From Nodularia sp034931045 (GTDB lineage: Bacteria > Cyanobacteriota > Cyanobacteriia > Cyanobacteriales > Nostocaceae), in assembly GCF_034931045.1 (NCBI RefSeq), contig NZ_JAYGHH010000003.1, positions 62,001 to 126,000 on the forward strand: a stretch of 64,000 nucleotides of DNA, given 5' to 3'. This document shows, piece by piece, positions 41,985 to 50,764 of this stretch (its first letter is position 1; each line of letters starts with the position of its first letter). The notes under the pieces are model-generated. The model had not been told where the DNA came from and made no database searches. It saw only the letters and a list, made by a program, of their open reading frames with translations. Both the position numbers and the translations under genes were made by a program.

Positions 41985-43349
41985 GTGATTTTTACACGAG
42001 CTTTGGCGGTGAGCGGTTTTTCTAGCTTAATTTGGACGGATGTGGGGCTGAGATTGTTATCAGTGCTATTGCTGATTGCGATCAATGCTTTTTTTGTGAC
42101 GGCAGAGTTTTCAATGGTGACAGTCAGGCGATCGCGTATCCATCAGCTGGTTGAGGCTGGTGATATTCCGGCGATCGCTGTTCAAGGACTACAACGTAGT
42201 ATTGAAAGATTATTATCTACAACTCAGTTAGGTATTACTCTTTCTAGTTTGGCGTTGGGATGGATTGGTGAAAGTTCGATTGTGGTACTGGTGAAGTTAT
42301 GGATCAAATCCTGGCCTTTACCCTTACAGACGAGTAATGTGATCGCTCATTCCTTATCAATTCCCATCGCCTTCTTTTTGATCGCTTATCTGCAAATTGT
42401 TTTAGGTGAATTATGTCCTAAATCAGTAGCGATGTTGTACTCAGAAGAACTGGCGCGATTTTTGGGGCCTTCTATTAAAGCGATCGTCCGTTTTTTTAAT
42501 CCCTTCATCTGGATTCTTAACCAATCAACCCGGTTTTTGTTAAGAATTTTTGGCATTGAATACACTGGACAAAGTTGGCGATCGCCTGTGACTCCAGAGG
42601 AATTACAGCTGATCATCTCCACAGAAAGAGAATCTACTGGTTTAGAGCTTTCAGAGCGAGAATTGCTCAATAATGTCTTTGAATTTGGGGATGTTATAGC
42701 CGAAGAAGTGATGACTCCCCGCACTAGCATTGCAGCCTTGTCAAAAGATGCTACTTTCCAGACTTTACTTCAGGAAATGATTGCTACTGGTCATTCCCGC
42801 TATCCCATTATTGGAGAATCTTTAGATGACATTCTCGGCATAGTTTATTTTAAAGATTTGGCACAACCCCTAGCAATGGGGAAATTGACCCCAGAAGCAA
42901 GTATCCAACCGTGGATGCGTCACGCCCGCTTTGTACCCGAACAAACCCCCTTGAGTGAACTATTGCCTATGATGCAGCAAGAAAAGCCAGCTATGGTCAT
43001 AGTTGTTAATGAATTTGGTGGAACTGTGGGATTGGTTACTATCCAAGATGTAATTGCTGAAATTATTGGAGACGCAGGCGAACCTGACAACATTGACGAC
43101 TTGCTGGTGGAAATGTTAGACAACCAGACATTTTTAGTGCAAGCCCAAATCAACCTCGAAGATTTCAACGAAGTTTTACATCTCCACTTACCTTTAACAA
43201 AGGAATACCAGACTCTAGGGGGCTTTGTGCTGTATCAACTCCAAAAAATCCCCGTCAAAGACGAAGTATTCTACTATGAAAATCTAGAATTTACCGTCGT
43301 GTCAGCTGTCGGACCACGCCTCCATCAAATTCAAGTGCGACGCTTGTAG
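41985..43349 (+). CDS. HlyC/CorC family membrane protein (DUF21-CBS-CorC)
   Basis: 454 residues, GTG start. An N-terminal DUF21/CNNM transmembrane domain (four helices, residues 15-200; AEFSMVTVRRSRIHQLVEAG, LGELCPKSVAMLYSEE), a CBS pair (215-345; VMTPRTSIAALSKD, IVVNEFGGTVGLVTIQDV) and a C-terminal CorC_HlyC domain. Members export or regulate Mg2+ and Co2+, or Na+; the haemolysin label is historical. A GTGCTGA tract follows the stop. Confidence 0.92.
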   Translation: MIFTRALAVSGFSSLIWTDVGLRLLSVLLLIAINAFFVTAEFSMVTVRRSRIHQLVEAGDIPAIAVQGLQRSIERLLSTTQLGITLSSLALGWIGESSIVVLVKLWIKSWPLPLQTSNVIAHSLSIPIAFFLIAYLQIVLGELCPKSVAMLYSEELARFLGPSIKAIVRFFNPFIWILNQSTRFLLRIFGIEYTGQSWRSPVTPEELQLIISTERESTGLELSERELLNNVFEFGDVIAEEVMTPRTSIAALSKDATFQTLLQEMIATGHSRYPIIGESLDDILGIVYFKDLAQPLAMGKLTPEASIQPWMRHARFVPEQTPLSELLPMMQQEKPAMVIVVNEFGGTVGLVTIQDVIAEIIGDAGEPDNIDDLLVEMLDNQTFLVQAQINLEDFNEVLHLHLPLTKEYQTLGGFVLYQLQKIPVKDEVFYYENLEFTVVSAVGPRLHQIQVRRL

Positions 43350-43350
43350 A

Positions 43351-43399
43351 AAGTGCTGAGTGCTGAGTGCTGAGTGCTGAGTGGGGGAGTGCTGAGTAG
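43351..43399. repeat. STRR tract (GTGCTGA)
   Basis: At least six copies of the 7-mer GTGCTGA, partly interrupted by GTGGGGGA, between the convergent CorC-type gene and queC, followed by a short CCCTGC-type stretch. Confidence 0.85.
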
Positions 43400-43433
43400 G
43401 TTTCTTTACCCTTGCTCCCTGCTTCCAGTCGCC

Positions 43434-44108
43434 CTAAGCGTAAGGTAATGGGTCTTGCAAGCCCAATTCGGCAAAGGCTGCCAGTCTTAAACGACAAGAA
43501 TCACAGACACCACAAGCCACATCGTTACCTGCATAGCAAGACCAAGTTAAATCCCAAGGAACTCCCAATTGGTTGCCAACTTGAATGATTTCAGTCTTTT
43601 TTAAATCAATTAGGGGGGCAACAATTTTGATAGGTTTGCCCTCACGTCCTTGTTTGGTTCCTAGCTGGAAAACTTTCTGCATCGCCTGGATATAGTCGGG
43701 ACGACAATCAGGATATCCAGAGTAATCTAGGGCATTTACACCAATATAAACCCGTTCAGATGCGATCGCTTCCGCATATCCCAGCGCAAAACTTAAAAAG
43801 ATCGTATTCCGTGCAGGTACGTAGGTGACAGGAATATTTTCAGACATTTGCTCAAGCGATCGCTCTTGGGGTAAATTAATTGTGTCATCTGTCAGTGCCG
43901 AACCCCCCCATTGTCGTAGATCAAAATTGACCACCTGATGTTTAACTACACCAGCTTTTTCAGCCACTAGAAAGGCTGAATGTAACTCTCGTCGATGTCG
44001 CTGCTGATAATCAAAAGAAATTGGGTAACATTCATAACCATCCGCTTTGGCTTGATACAAAACTGTGGAAGAGTCTAATCCTCCAGACAATAAAATTACA
44101 GCTTTCAT
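43434..44108 (-). CDS. queC: 7-cyano-7-deazaguanine synthase QueC
   Basis: 224 residues from the ATG at 44108 (MKAVILLSGGLDSSTVLYQA); the frame is open 16 codons further up, but the shorter start places the PP-loop SGGLDSS near the N-terminus as in homologues. QueC converts carboxy-deazaguanine to preQ0 for queuosine tRNA modification, using ATP and ammonia. The C-terminal zinc site CYAGNDVACGVCDSCRLR is complete. It is monocistronic here; the C-terminus abuts an STRR tract. Confidence 0.93.
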   Translation of the reverse strand: MKAVILLSGGLDSSTVLYQAKADGYECYPISFDYQQRHRRELHSAFLVAEKAGVVKHQVVNFDLRQWGGSALTDDTINLPQERSLEQMSENIPVTYVPARNTIFLSFALGYAEAIASERVYIGVNALDYSGYPDCRPDYIQAMQKVFQLGTKQGREGKPIKIVAPLIDLKKTEIIQVGNQLGVPWDLTWSCYAGNDVACGVCDSCRLRLAAFAELGLQDPLPYA

Positions 44109-44688
44109 CTCGGTTTTAACTTTTGGATTTCCCATAGCCAAATTACACTTCAACAAAACGCCATAAACAATGCTACAGTCCTCCTAAACCCATTTTGGTT
44201 ACGGCGGTTTTTACTGTATTCACCATAGCCAAACAAAACTACCTATACCAGCATCTGAAAAAAGATAGACGGCTCAATATGTAGAAATTGCAGAGAATTA
44301 TGCAAAAATTGTTTGAGTGTTTCGGCGGTGGTAACTCCCAATATATTCTTTTTTCATACCACCATCACCGTGCAGTTTTTTCTGTCTGTACTTTTAATAA
44401 CAAAATAATCTGATCTTTGAATTATGCCAAGTTAAAAATTGATCCAAGTCATTAATTGCCTCACGGTTTTTATGAGTTATTACTTACGTCTCACTGGGTT
44501 TAGCAAGTCAATAAAAGAACATCTCATATTTTATGTAAAGAACAAAATATTGATCAATTTACAACTGAACACATAAAAAAAGCCAAATTTGGGGAACTGA
44601 TTACAAACTTTGAAATTCTTCATAAATGTAACCTCTATGTTACCATCTGGATGGTTTTCGACAGAGCATAACTGGCTTTCAAGTATAA
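44109..44688. other. Intergenic region, 580 bp
   Basis: No gene or clear RNA is seen between the divergent queC and oxidoreductase genes. It is AT-rich with no tandem repeats; a poor inverted repeat around AATATTCTTTTTTC near 44341 is not convincing. Confidence 0.4.
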
Positions 44689-45822
44689 ATGCCAACGGCC
44701 GTAGCGTCTCTAAATTTGGTGGTTGAGGAGAGAATAATAGTGCAAAATAGCATGTCAGTGGCAGAACCAAATTCATATACACAGCGCAGTCAACCAAAAC
44801 CAATTCGCATAGGCGTAATTGGGGTGGGTAACATGGGACAACATCACGCTCGCATACTGAGTTCAATGAAAGATGTTGAACTAGTGGGTGTGTCAGATAT
44901 TAATGTAGAACGAGGGTTAGAAACCGCTAGTAGATACAAGGGACATTTTTTTGAAGATTACTGTGATTTGCTACCCCATGTGGAAGCAGTTTGTGTTGCT
45001 GTCCCCACTAGGATGCATTACGCAGTAGGCATAAACTGTCTTTTGGCTGGAATTCACGTTTTAATCGAAAAGCCCATTGCTGCCAGCATTTCTGAAGCAG
45101 AATCGCTAGTAAATGCTGCGGCTGATTCTCAATGCATTCTGCAAGTGGGGCATATTGAGCGTTTCAATCCAGCATTTAAGGAACTGAATAAAGTTCTGAA
45201 AACAGAAAATTTGCTGGCCCTAGAAGCTCATCGCATGAGTCCTTACTCAGACCGAGCAAATGATGTTTCAGTGGTTCTGGATTTAATGATCCACGACATT
45301 GACCTACTATTGGAACTAGCTGCTTCTCCAGTGGTAAAGTTAACGGCTAGCGGTACTCGTTCTTTGGATTCTGGTTATTTAGATTACGTCACAGCTACCT
45401 TGGGCTTTGCCAACGGTATTGTTGCTACTTTAACTGCCAGCAAAGTTACTCACCGGAAAATTCGCCGCATTGTGGCTCATTGCAAAAACTCATTTACAGA
45501 AGCAGATTTTCTGAATAACGAAATTTTAATTCACCGACAAACAAATCACAATACTCTGACTGACCATCGACAAGTGCTTTACAGGCAAGATGGTTTAATT
45601 GAGAAAGTTTACACCACTAACGTCCAACCTCTGAGTGCAGAATTAGAGCATTTTGTCAATTGCGTACACGGTGGAAATCAACCTTCGGTGGGTGGTGAAC
45701 AAGCCCTCAAAGCTTTGAGATTGGCAAGTTTAATTGAGCAAATGGCTTTGGAAGACCGCGTTTTGAATCCATTAGACTGGCAATCTGAATCGAGAGTACA
45801 ATCATTGACCCCAACAGTTTAA
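44689..45822 (+). CDS. Gfo/Idh/MocA family oxidoreductase
   Basis: Up to 377 residues. The start is uncertain: ATG 44689, GTG 44740 or ATG 44752, since the first ~40 residues are low-complexity. The Rossmann domain IRIGVIGVGNMGQHHARILS has GxGxxG; EKPIAASISEAESL carries the conserved EKP catalytic Lys, and LMIHDIDLLLEL the IHDID motif with the catalytic His. These NAD(P)-dependent enzymes act on sugars or nucleotide sugars; resemblance to UDP-N-acetylglucosamine 3-dehydrogenases suggests a role in envelope polysaccharide synthesis, but the substrate is not known. Confidence 0.88.
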   Translation: MPTAVASLNLVVEERIIVQNSMSVAEPNSYTQRSQPKPIRIGVIGVGNMGQHHARILSSMKDVELVGVSDINVERGLETASRYKGHFFEDYCDLLPHVEAVCVAVPTRMHYAVGINCLLAGIHVLIEKPIAASISEAESLVNAAADSQCILQVGHIERFNPAFKELNKVLKTENLLALEAHRMSPYSDRANDVSVVLDLMIHDIDLLLELAASPVVKLTASGTRSLDSGYLDYVTATLGFANGIVATLTASKVTHRKIRRIVAHCKNSFTEADFLNNEILIHRQTNHNTLTDHRQVLYRQDGLIEKVYTTNVQPLSAELEHFVNCVHGGNQPSVGGEQALKALRLASLIEQMALEDRVLNPLDWQSESRVQSLTPTV

Positions 45823-46543
45823 AAGAGGAATGGGGCATTGATAGTGGAAAATAAAGTTTTCCCATTGTCTGTTTGCCCCTACTCCGTGGTTTTTTTGAGC
45901 AGTAGTAAAACACTGGTTTGATTGGCAAGATAGTCAAGCACTATTCTTTAATGGCCTAAGACTGGGAATCACACTTTTATTGCTTTGCTCCCAGGTATGA
46001 ACAACTTATTGAGTTCTGTCAAGCCTAGTGGGACTAGCTGCGTTTAATCCGTGCTGTTAGCCTTCGTGTAGCGTGGCATTTGCCAGTATATACCCGTATT
46101 AACTACCTTGGCGGTTGCTAGATTAGCAATATATACTTGCTATTGTTTCTATTTTATACAATTATAAGTAGCAAGGTGTGAGTAAATTTGCTAACGTATT
46201 GTAGATGCGTATTGGTAGTCAGTACGAACTTGTGGACAAGTCCCTGGACTCTAGACATATAATCGTGCTGAGAATTTGGTTTCTAGGATTTTTGGCTAGT
46301 TACTTAAACGTCAACCCAAAAACACTAGAAGCTCAAATATACTGATTTTATTGAGAATTGAGGGTTAAGACTGGTAAAAATTCGCCCACACTACCCTAAA
46401 TGATGCTGAAATTGTGATTGTTTAAGCTAAACATTTGACGTATTTCTAGCTACACTTGACTGAACCTAGAATTTTTGGTAGCTCAAATGTTTGTAAGATG
46501 AGCATGATAAATTTTTAAAGTTAAGTAAGGATTAGGAGCTTTC
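45823..46543. other. Long intergenic region upstream of the actin-like pair
   Basis: 721 bp. The first 80 bp can fold as GGGGCA...TGCCCC with an inner TGGAAAA/TTTTCCCA stem, then a T run near 45892: a possible terminator of the oxidoreductase gene. A 46-codon frame at 46205-46345 is AT-poor in signals and probably not a gene. No tandem iterons of parC type are visible, and a GGATTAGGAG ribosome site precedes the 46544 ATG. Confidence 0.45.
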
Positions 46544-47695
46544 ATGACAGACCAACCTTCCGCAGCTACCCCAATGAATGCCGCTGCCATACCTCTAAAT
46601 AGAGTGTCAGCATCTACCCCGATGAATGCTAATCCTGGAACCAATAGGCCAAATGTTGGCTCTGGCAAAGCTATTCTCAGTGTTGATTTAGGCAGAACTT
46701 CCACCAAAACTTGTATCAGCCGCGAACCAGCTAATGTAGTGTTCGTGCCTGCCAACGTTAAGAAAATGTCCATAGAACAAGTTAGAGGTGGCGTTTTTGA
46801 AGCCAGAGCTACTGACCCTCTGATGGATTTATGGCTGGAGTATCAAGGCAATGGATATGCTGTTGGTCAACTAGCAGCAGACTTTGGCGCAAACTTAGGA
46901 GTCGGCCAATCTAAAGTAGAAGATGCACTGGTAAAAGTGTTAGCAAGTGCGGGCTACTTCAAGCTCAAAGACGAAATCTCAGTTATACTGGGTCTACCTT
47001 TTCTTTCTTTAGAGCAATTTGAAAAGGAAAAAGCACAGTTGACCAGTCAAGTAACTGGGCCTCATGTATTGAACTTCCGAGGCGAATCCGTTTCACTGAA
47101 CATTACCAAAGTTTGGGTAATGCCAGAAGGTTATGGCAGTCTTCTTTGGACAGAAGCGCAACCTAAAACAGGTGGTAGAGTTCCTGATTTCACTAAAATA
47201 TCGGTGGCAGTTGTCGATATCGGACATCAAACCATCGATCTTTTGATGGTAGATAACTTCCGTTTTGCTCGTGGTGCTTCTCAAAGTGAAGACTTCGGGA
47301 TGAACAAGTTCTATGAAATGGTATCTGCCGAAATAGACGGAGCTGATAGTCAGTCTTTAGCACTGATTACTGCGGTCAACAAACCCAAAGGTGAACGCTT
47401 CTATCGTCCTAAAGGTGCAAGCAAGCCTACCAACTTGGATGATTTTCTGCCCAACCTCATAGAAATGTTTTCTAGAGACATTTGTAGTCGTGTGTTAGCC
47501 TGGTTGCCAGAGCGGGTAACAGACGTAATCATCACCGGAGGCGGCGGTGAATTCTTCTGGGAAGACGTTCAACGTTTACTCAAAGAAGCCCAAATTAATG
47601 CCCATTTATCTGCACCTTCTCGCCAGGCTAACGCCTTGGGGCAGTATATTTATGGAGAGGCGCAATTGTCTGCCGTTCGAGCTGCTAGGGCTTAA
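46544..47695 (+). CDS. corM: ParM-like actin-family ATPase (CorM-like)
   Basis: 383 residues. A ~40-residue disordered leader with two TPMNA motifs precedes an actin/ParM fold: phosphate-1 loop ILSVDLGRTSTKT (44-56), phosphate-2 VVDIGHQTIDLLMVD (about 222-236) and adenosine motif IITGGGGEFFW (about 328-338). Plasmid ParM forms filaments that push replicons apart; this copy is chromosomal, lacks an obvious centromere, and is followed after 5 bp by a small adaptor gene. The pair matches my recollection of CorM/CorR, described in Anabaena PCC 7120 as a ParMR system reused as a membrane cytoskeleton for cell shape. The filament role is inferred by that analogy. Confidence 0.75.
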   Translation: MTDQPSAATPMNAAAIPLNRVSASTPMNANPGTNRPNVGSGKAILSVDLGRTSTKTCISREPANVVFVPANVKKMSIEQVRGGVFEARATDPLMDLWLEYQGNGYAVGQLAADFGANLGVGQSKVEDALVKVLASAGYFKLKDEISVILGLPFLSLEQFEKEKAQLTSQVTGPHVLNFRGESVSLNITKVWVMPEGYGSLLWTEAQPKTGGRVPDFTKISVAVVDIGHQTIDLLMVDNFRFARGASQSEDFGMNKFYEMVSAEIDGADSQSLALITAVNKPKGERFYRPKGASKPTNLDDFLPNLIEMFSRDICSRVLAWLPERVTDVIITGGGGEFFWEDVQRLLKEAQINAHLSAPSRQANALGQYIYGEAQLSAVRAARA

Positions 47696-47700
47696 AACTG

Positions 47701-48186
47701 ATGTTCCAATGGTCAAAAAAGGTAGTTAAATCGGTCACGTTCACCCCAGAGGTTGCTGATGAGAGTTTGTTAGCAGTTGTAGACAACTATTTAGAGCAAC
47801 TACCTGACAAAACTTTTAGCGACATCTGTAAAGAAGCCCTATGGCAAGCTTTATGTGTACCGGAAACTGTAAAACCTAGTCCAAAAACAGCAACAACAAA
47901 TTCGGTTGAACAAAAAATCGATGAGTTGCAACGTCAAGTGACTGACCTAGAGGAACGTTTTTTTGCTAAGGAATCTCATCGTTTGGAGTCGATAGAACAC
48001 CATATTTTGCAACTTACGCAACAAATAGCGCATTTGGCTGTTATGGTGACTGAGCAGCCAGTTATTCAGTCTTCAACTCCATCAGCGACGGTACCAGAAG
48101 TAGCTAATACTACCTATGCTGATAACCCTCCAGAAGAGGTTGATCCCGTCATCAGCCGCCTAAGTCAGTTTCTTGATGATTTTTAA
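47701..48186 (+). CDS. corR: ParR-like membrane adaptor (CorR-like)
   Basis: 161 residues, 5 bp after the actin-like gene. MFQWSKKVVKSVTFTPEVAD begins with hydrophobic and basic residues that would make an amphipathic helix, merging into a ribbon-helix-helix fold (VTFTPE strand, TFSDICKEALWQAL helix) over residues 10-58. A predicted coiled coil follows (VEQKIDELQRQVTDLEERFF and IEHHILQLTQQIAHL), then a Pro/Ser-rich spacer and an acidic C-terminus ISRLSQFLDDF, suited to touching the ends of ParM-type filaments. In plasmids ParR binds parC DNA; here the N-terminal helix suggests membrane binding. Confidence 0.7.
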   Translation: MFQWSKKVVKSVTFTPEVADESLLAVVDNYLEQLPDKTFSDICKEALWQALCVPETVKPSPKTATTNSVEQKIDELQRQVTDLEERFFAKESHRLESIEHHILQLTQQIAHLAVMVTEQPVIQSSTPSATVPEVANTTYADNPPEEVDPVISRLSQFLDDF

Positions 48187-48226
48187 GAAAGAATTAGGTT
48201 TGTGAGCATTTTTCGCTCCTTTTAGC

Positions 48227-48264
48227 AATCCTTAATAGTTTTTACTATTAAGGATTATTAATAT
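48227..48264. terminator. Bidirectional hairpin terminator after corR-like gene
   Basis: AATCCTTAATAG and CTATTAAGGATT form a perfect 12-bp stem with loop TTTTTA, followed by ATTAATATTTT. It lies 40 bp beyond the adaptor gene stop. Confidence 0.75.
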
Positions 48265-48368
48265 TTTAGAGCTTTAAAGTTTCTGTAAATATGCTGAACT
48301 AGATGTATAATAAATACGCCGAAGCTTAAGCCTTGATGTAGGGTTTTCTGTTCGCGTAGGGAACAGTT

Positions 48369-48671
48369 TCAGCTATCTGTCATCCCCAAATTTTCTGATT
48401 GATTCAACCCAAAATTCACACTTTTGATGGTACACCCTTCAATAAGCTGGCACCTACTTTCGGGTTTATCAGCCTCAACCCTGCAATTTATTTGGGTTTT
48501 ATCTTTATTCAGCAAGCCCGATGTAGGACACCTTGCTATTGTGGTTAATTTTGCAAAAAGGCTTTGATCTCTAGACTCAACCACCACTTGAGTGACATCA
48601 CAAGCACCGTACAAATATTTAACTAGAATAAATATTCCCATCACCACATAAACGAACCAAAGGAACCGCAC
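48369..48671 (-). CDS. Possible small membrane-anchored hypothetical protein
   Basis: A 100-residue frame with a GTG start: RFLWFVYVVMGIFILVKYLY is a plausible N-terminal helix, followed by a polar part with four cysteines (ACDVTQ, ARCPTSG, INCRVE, SRCQLIEGC). The paired cysteines suggest an exported domain, but codon pattern, start and ribosome site are weak and no family is recognised. Confidence 0.3.
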   Translation of the reverse strand: MRFLWFVYVVMGIFILVKYLYGACDVTQVVVESRDQSLFAKLTTIARCPTSGLLNKDKTQINCRVEADKPESRCQLIEGCTIKSVNFGLNQSENLGMTDS

Positions 48672-49244
48672 CAGACACGGAGTTATGAGAGTTTGAGCGG
48701 CTTTTGGCTTGAGGTGGCTGAGTGCTTTTTTTATTTGGAAGTCTTTTGACTGCTACTATATTGCTTTATATTAAGAAATATTAAGAAATTCTTATTAAAG
48801 AATATTGCAATACATTGATTTAATTGTTAACGTGTGTATTGGTAACGATGATGGTGAACGCTCTGAATTTAGGAGAGATAAAACCTATGAGCTATGTCCA
48901 TTCAGTCCATTGTGTGCGGTGTTGATTTTTGATCGGGAAAACAAGGCTGAAATGCCTTTAATAAACAATGCAGATTACTCCAGGAATATTTCGTTACCAA
49001 AGGCTTATTTATAAAGAGGAGGGGCGTTAGCAGATGCGACGAATCGCGTCTCTACAAAACCCAACTGATTTCGAGGTTTGAGTAATCAACACTGTCCTCA
49101 CATATTGGACTACAGCTATATCTTTTAATTTCAATAACGACTGATTAATTGTCTTACCTTGTGCAAGCCAGCGAGTCGCTTTGATTGTATCTGTCGGCAA
49201 TCACTAAGAGTAGGGTAAGACCACAATTTTGGAGGTTAAAACCG

Positions 49245-50096
49245 ATGAATATTCAAGGTAAAGTTGCTCTAATTACTGGGGCTTCTCGTGGTATTGGTAA
49301 AGCGATCGCACTTGCATTAGCGCAACGAGGAATCAAGCGGTTGATTTTGGTAGCACGCGATCGCCAAAAACTCACCGCAGTGGCTGACCAAATTCAGGAA
49401 ATGGGCGTAGAAACCACAATCTTGTCTATTGATTTAACCAAGACGGTGGAAGTCAATATTGCTGTAGCCCAATTGTGGCGCAACTATGGGCCGATTCATC
49501 TGTTGGTTAACTGTGCAGGTGTCGCCTATCAAACTTCCTTTTTGCAAACCAAACTACCCCAAGTGCAAGAAGAACTCTCAGTCAACTTATTGGGAATGTA
49601 TAATCTCACCAGCCTCATAGCCAGACGCATGGTGAGTCAAAAACAAGGAACTATCGTCAATGTTTCCAGTTTGATGGGGAAAGTAGCTGCACCGACAATG
49701 GCGACTTACTCAGCCACCAAATTTGCCATCATCGGCTTTACCCAAGCCTTGCGGCGCGAACTCGCCGAACACAACATCCGGGTGATTGCTTTATTACCCA
49801 CTCTCACAGATACAGATATGGCGCGGGACTTAAAATTATTTCGCTGGGTGATCCCCATGAACCCCGAAGAAGTAGCGGCGGTACTTGTGTCTGGACTACA
49901 AAAAGATGCACCAGAAATTTTAGTTGGTTGGCAAAGTCATTTAGCAGTTTGGTGTCAACGTCTAGCCCCTTGGCTGTTAGAGTTGATTTTACAAATCGCC
50001 ACTCCGCCCACCTTGGCAAAACCACAGCGTCCCGTCAAACGCAGTTTTATGAGAAGAATTTACCGCTTTAGTGATTTATTGTGGTCAAGAACCTAA
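49245..50096 (+). CDS. Short-chain dehydrogenase/reductase
   Basis: 283 residues from the ATG at 49245, chosen because GGAGG lies 9 bp upstream; the frame is open further up but lacks a site. Classical SDR: TGASRGIGKAIALALAQRG (cofactor motif), NCAGV near 88, catalytic SSLM and YSATK (Tyr, Lys near 162-166), then a C-terminal hydrophobic and basic tail that may attach to membrane (APWLLELILQIATPPTLAK). The ARDRQK loop after strand two suggests NADPH. The substrate is unknown; similarity to sterol/retinol-type SDRs leaves lipid substrates possible. Confidence 0.88.
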   Translation: MNIQGKVALITGASRGIGKAIALALAQRGIKRLILVARDRQKLTAVADQIQEMGVETTILSIDLTKTVEVNIAVAQLWRNYGPIHLLVNCAGVAYQTSFLQTKLPQVQEELSVNLLGMYNLTSLIARRMVSQKQGTIVNVSSLMGKVAAPTMATYSATKFAIIGFTQALRRELAEHNIRVIALLPTLTDTDMARDLKLFRWVIPMNPEEVAAVLVSGLQKDAPEILVGWQSHLAVWCQRLAPWLLELILQIATPPTLAKPQRPVKRSFMRRIYRFSDLLWSRT

Positions 50097-50145
50097 ATTT
50101 TCTCTGTTTCTAAAATTCGCTCATTTTATCCTGCGGTCAATCACT

Positions 50146-50715
50146 TTAACTTTTCAGATAAAAACGGTAATAACCCACCAGGTAGAACACATTGACCGCA
50201 ATTAGCATTCCCTTGCCCCAGTTTGTTAACGTAGAGCTAAATAGAAAAACTGTAGCTAAGAATACTAGTAAAAATTCCATCAAAGCCGCAATAGCACCAT
50301 AATGATCACGATCCCAATAAGAAACGGGACTGATAAAACGGTAATTACTCAAAGGAAAAAAGTGCCGATGCGCGTCGTTGTTGTGGACTGGGAAATCTAA
50401 CAAAGAATGTAGCACCATACTAATTAAGCCAATCTCGATCAATGGCCAATTCCAGAAATGGGCAATCAACAATCCCAGCACAGCCAGGGGGACTGAATGA
50501 AACGTACTCACAAGACCTTGCCAAAAAGGTTGATAATAAACCTCTGACCAAATCTGCTTTTCTGGCAGACGGTAAACAAACTTCATCACCAAGTAGAACA
50601 CAAAGATGGGAACATCTGGTAAGACCGCACCGATGAGAATCGCTGGACTTGCCTGATCTCGTAGTTGTTGATTAAAAATGACCAGATTGAGAATTGCATG
50701 GCTGGGAGTATTCAT
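50146..50715 (-). CDS. YdjM/DUF457-like integral membrane protein
   Basis: 189 residues with five or six hydrophobic helices. Metal-like residues are spread in the family pattern: PSHAILNL near the N-terminus, LIGAVLPDVPIF, MVLHSLLDFPVHNNDAHRHF and ISPVSYWDRDHYG, reminiscent of the LexA-regulated membrane-hydrolase family with His/Asp sites facing the membrane. No partner is adjacent; it diverges from the GH57 gene by 49 bp. Confidence 0.65.
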   Translation of the reverse strand: MNTPSHAILNLVIFNQQLRDQASPAILIGAVLPDVPIFVFYLVMKFVYRLPEKQIWSEVYYQPFWQGLVSTFHSVPLAVLGLLIAHFWNWPLIEIGLISMVLHSLLDFPVHNNDAHRHFFPLSNYRFISPVSYWDRDHYGAIAALMEFLLVFLATVFLFSSTLTNWGKGMLIAVNVFYLVGYYRFYLKS

Positions 50716-50764
50716 GTAATCGGTGCAAAATGAATAGATTTAACTTATTTCGGAGCAAGCATAA

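Larger units (their letters stand above)
48187..49244. other. Long region between the actin-like pair and the dehydrogenase gene
   Basis: 1058 bp. It holds a strong hairpin (48227-48264), a weak minus-strand ORF, REP-like fragments (TGATGTAGGG near 48331; ATGCGACGAATCGCGTCT near 49034) and otherwise AT-rich non-coding DNA. A plus-strand frame at 48805-49014 has no ribosome-binding site and looks accidental. Confidence 0.45.

Noticed and set aside
46205..46345. A 46-codon frame upstream of the actin-like gene
   Set aside because: No recognisable ribosome-binding site or family; kept only as a note.
48805..49014. A 69-codon plus-strand frame
   Set aside because: No ribosome-binding site; runs through repeat-like DNA.
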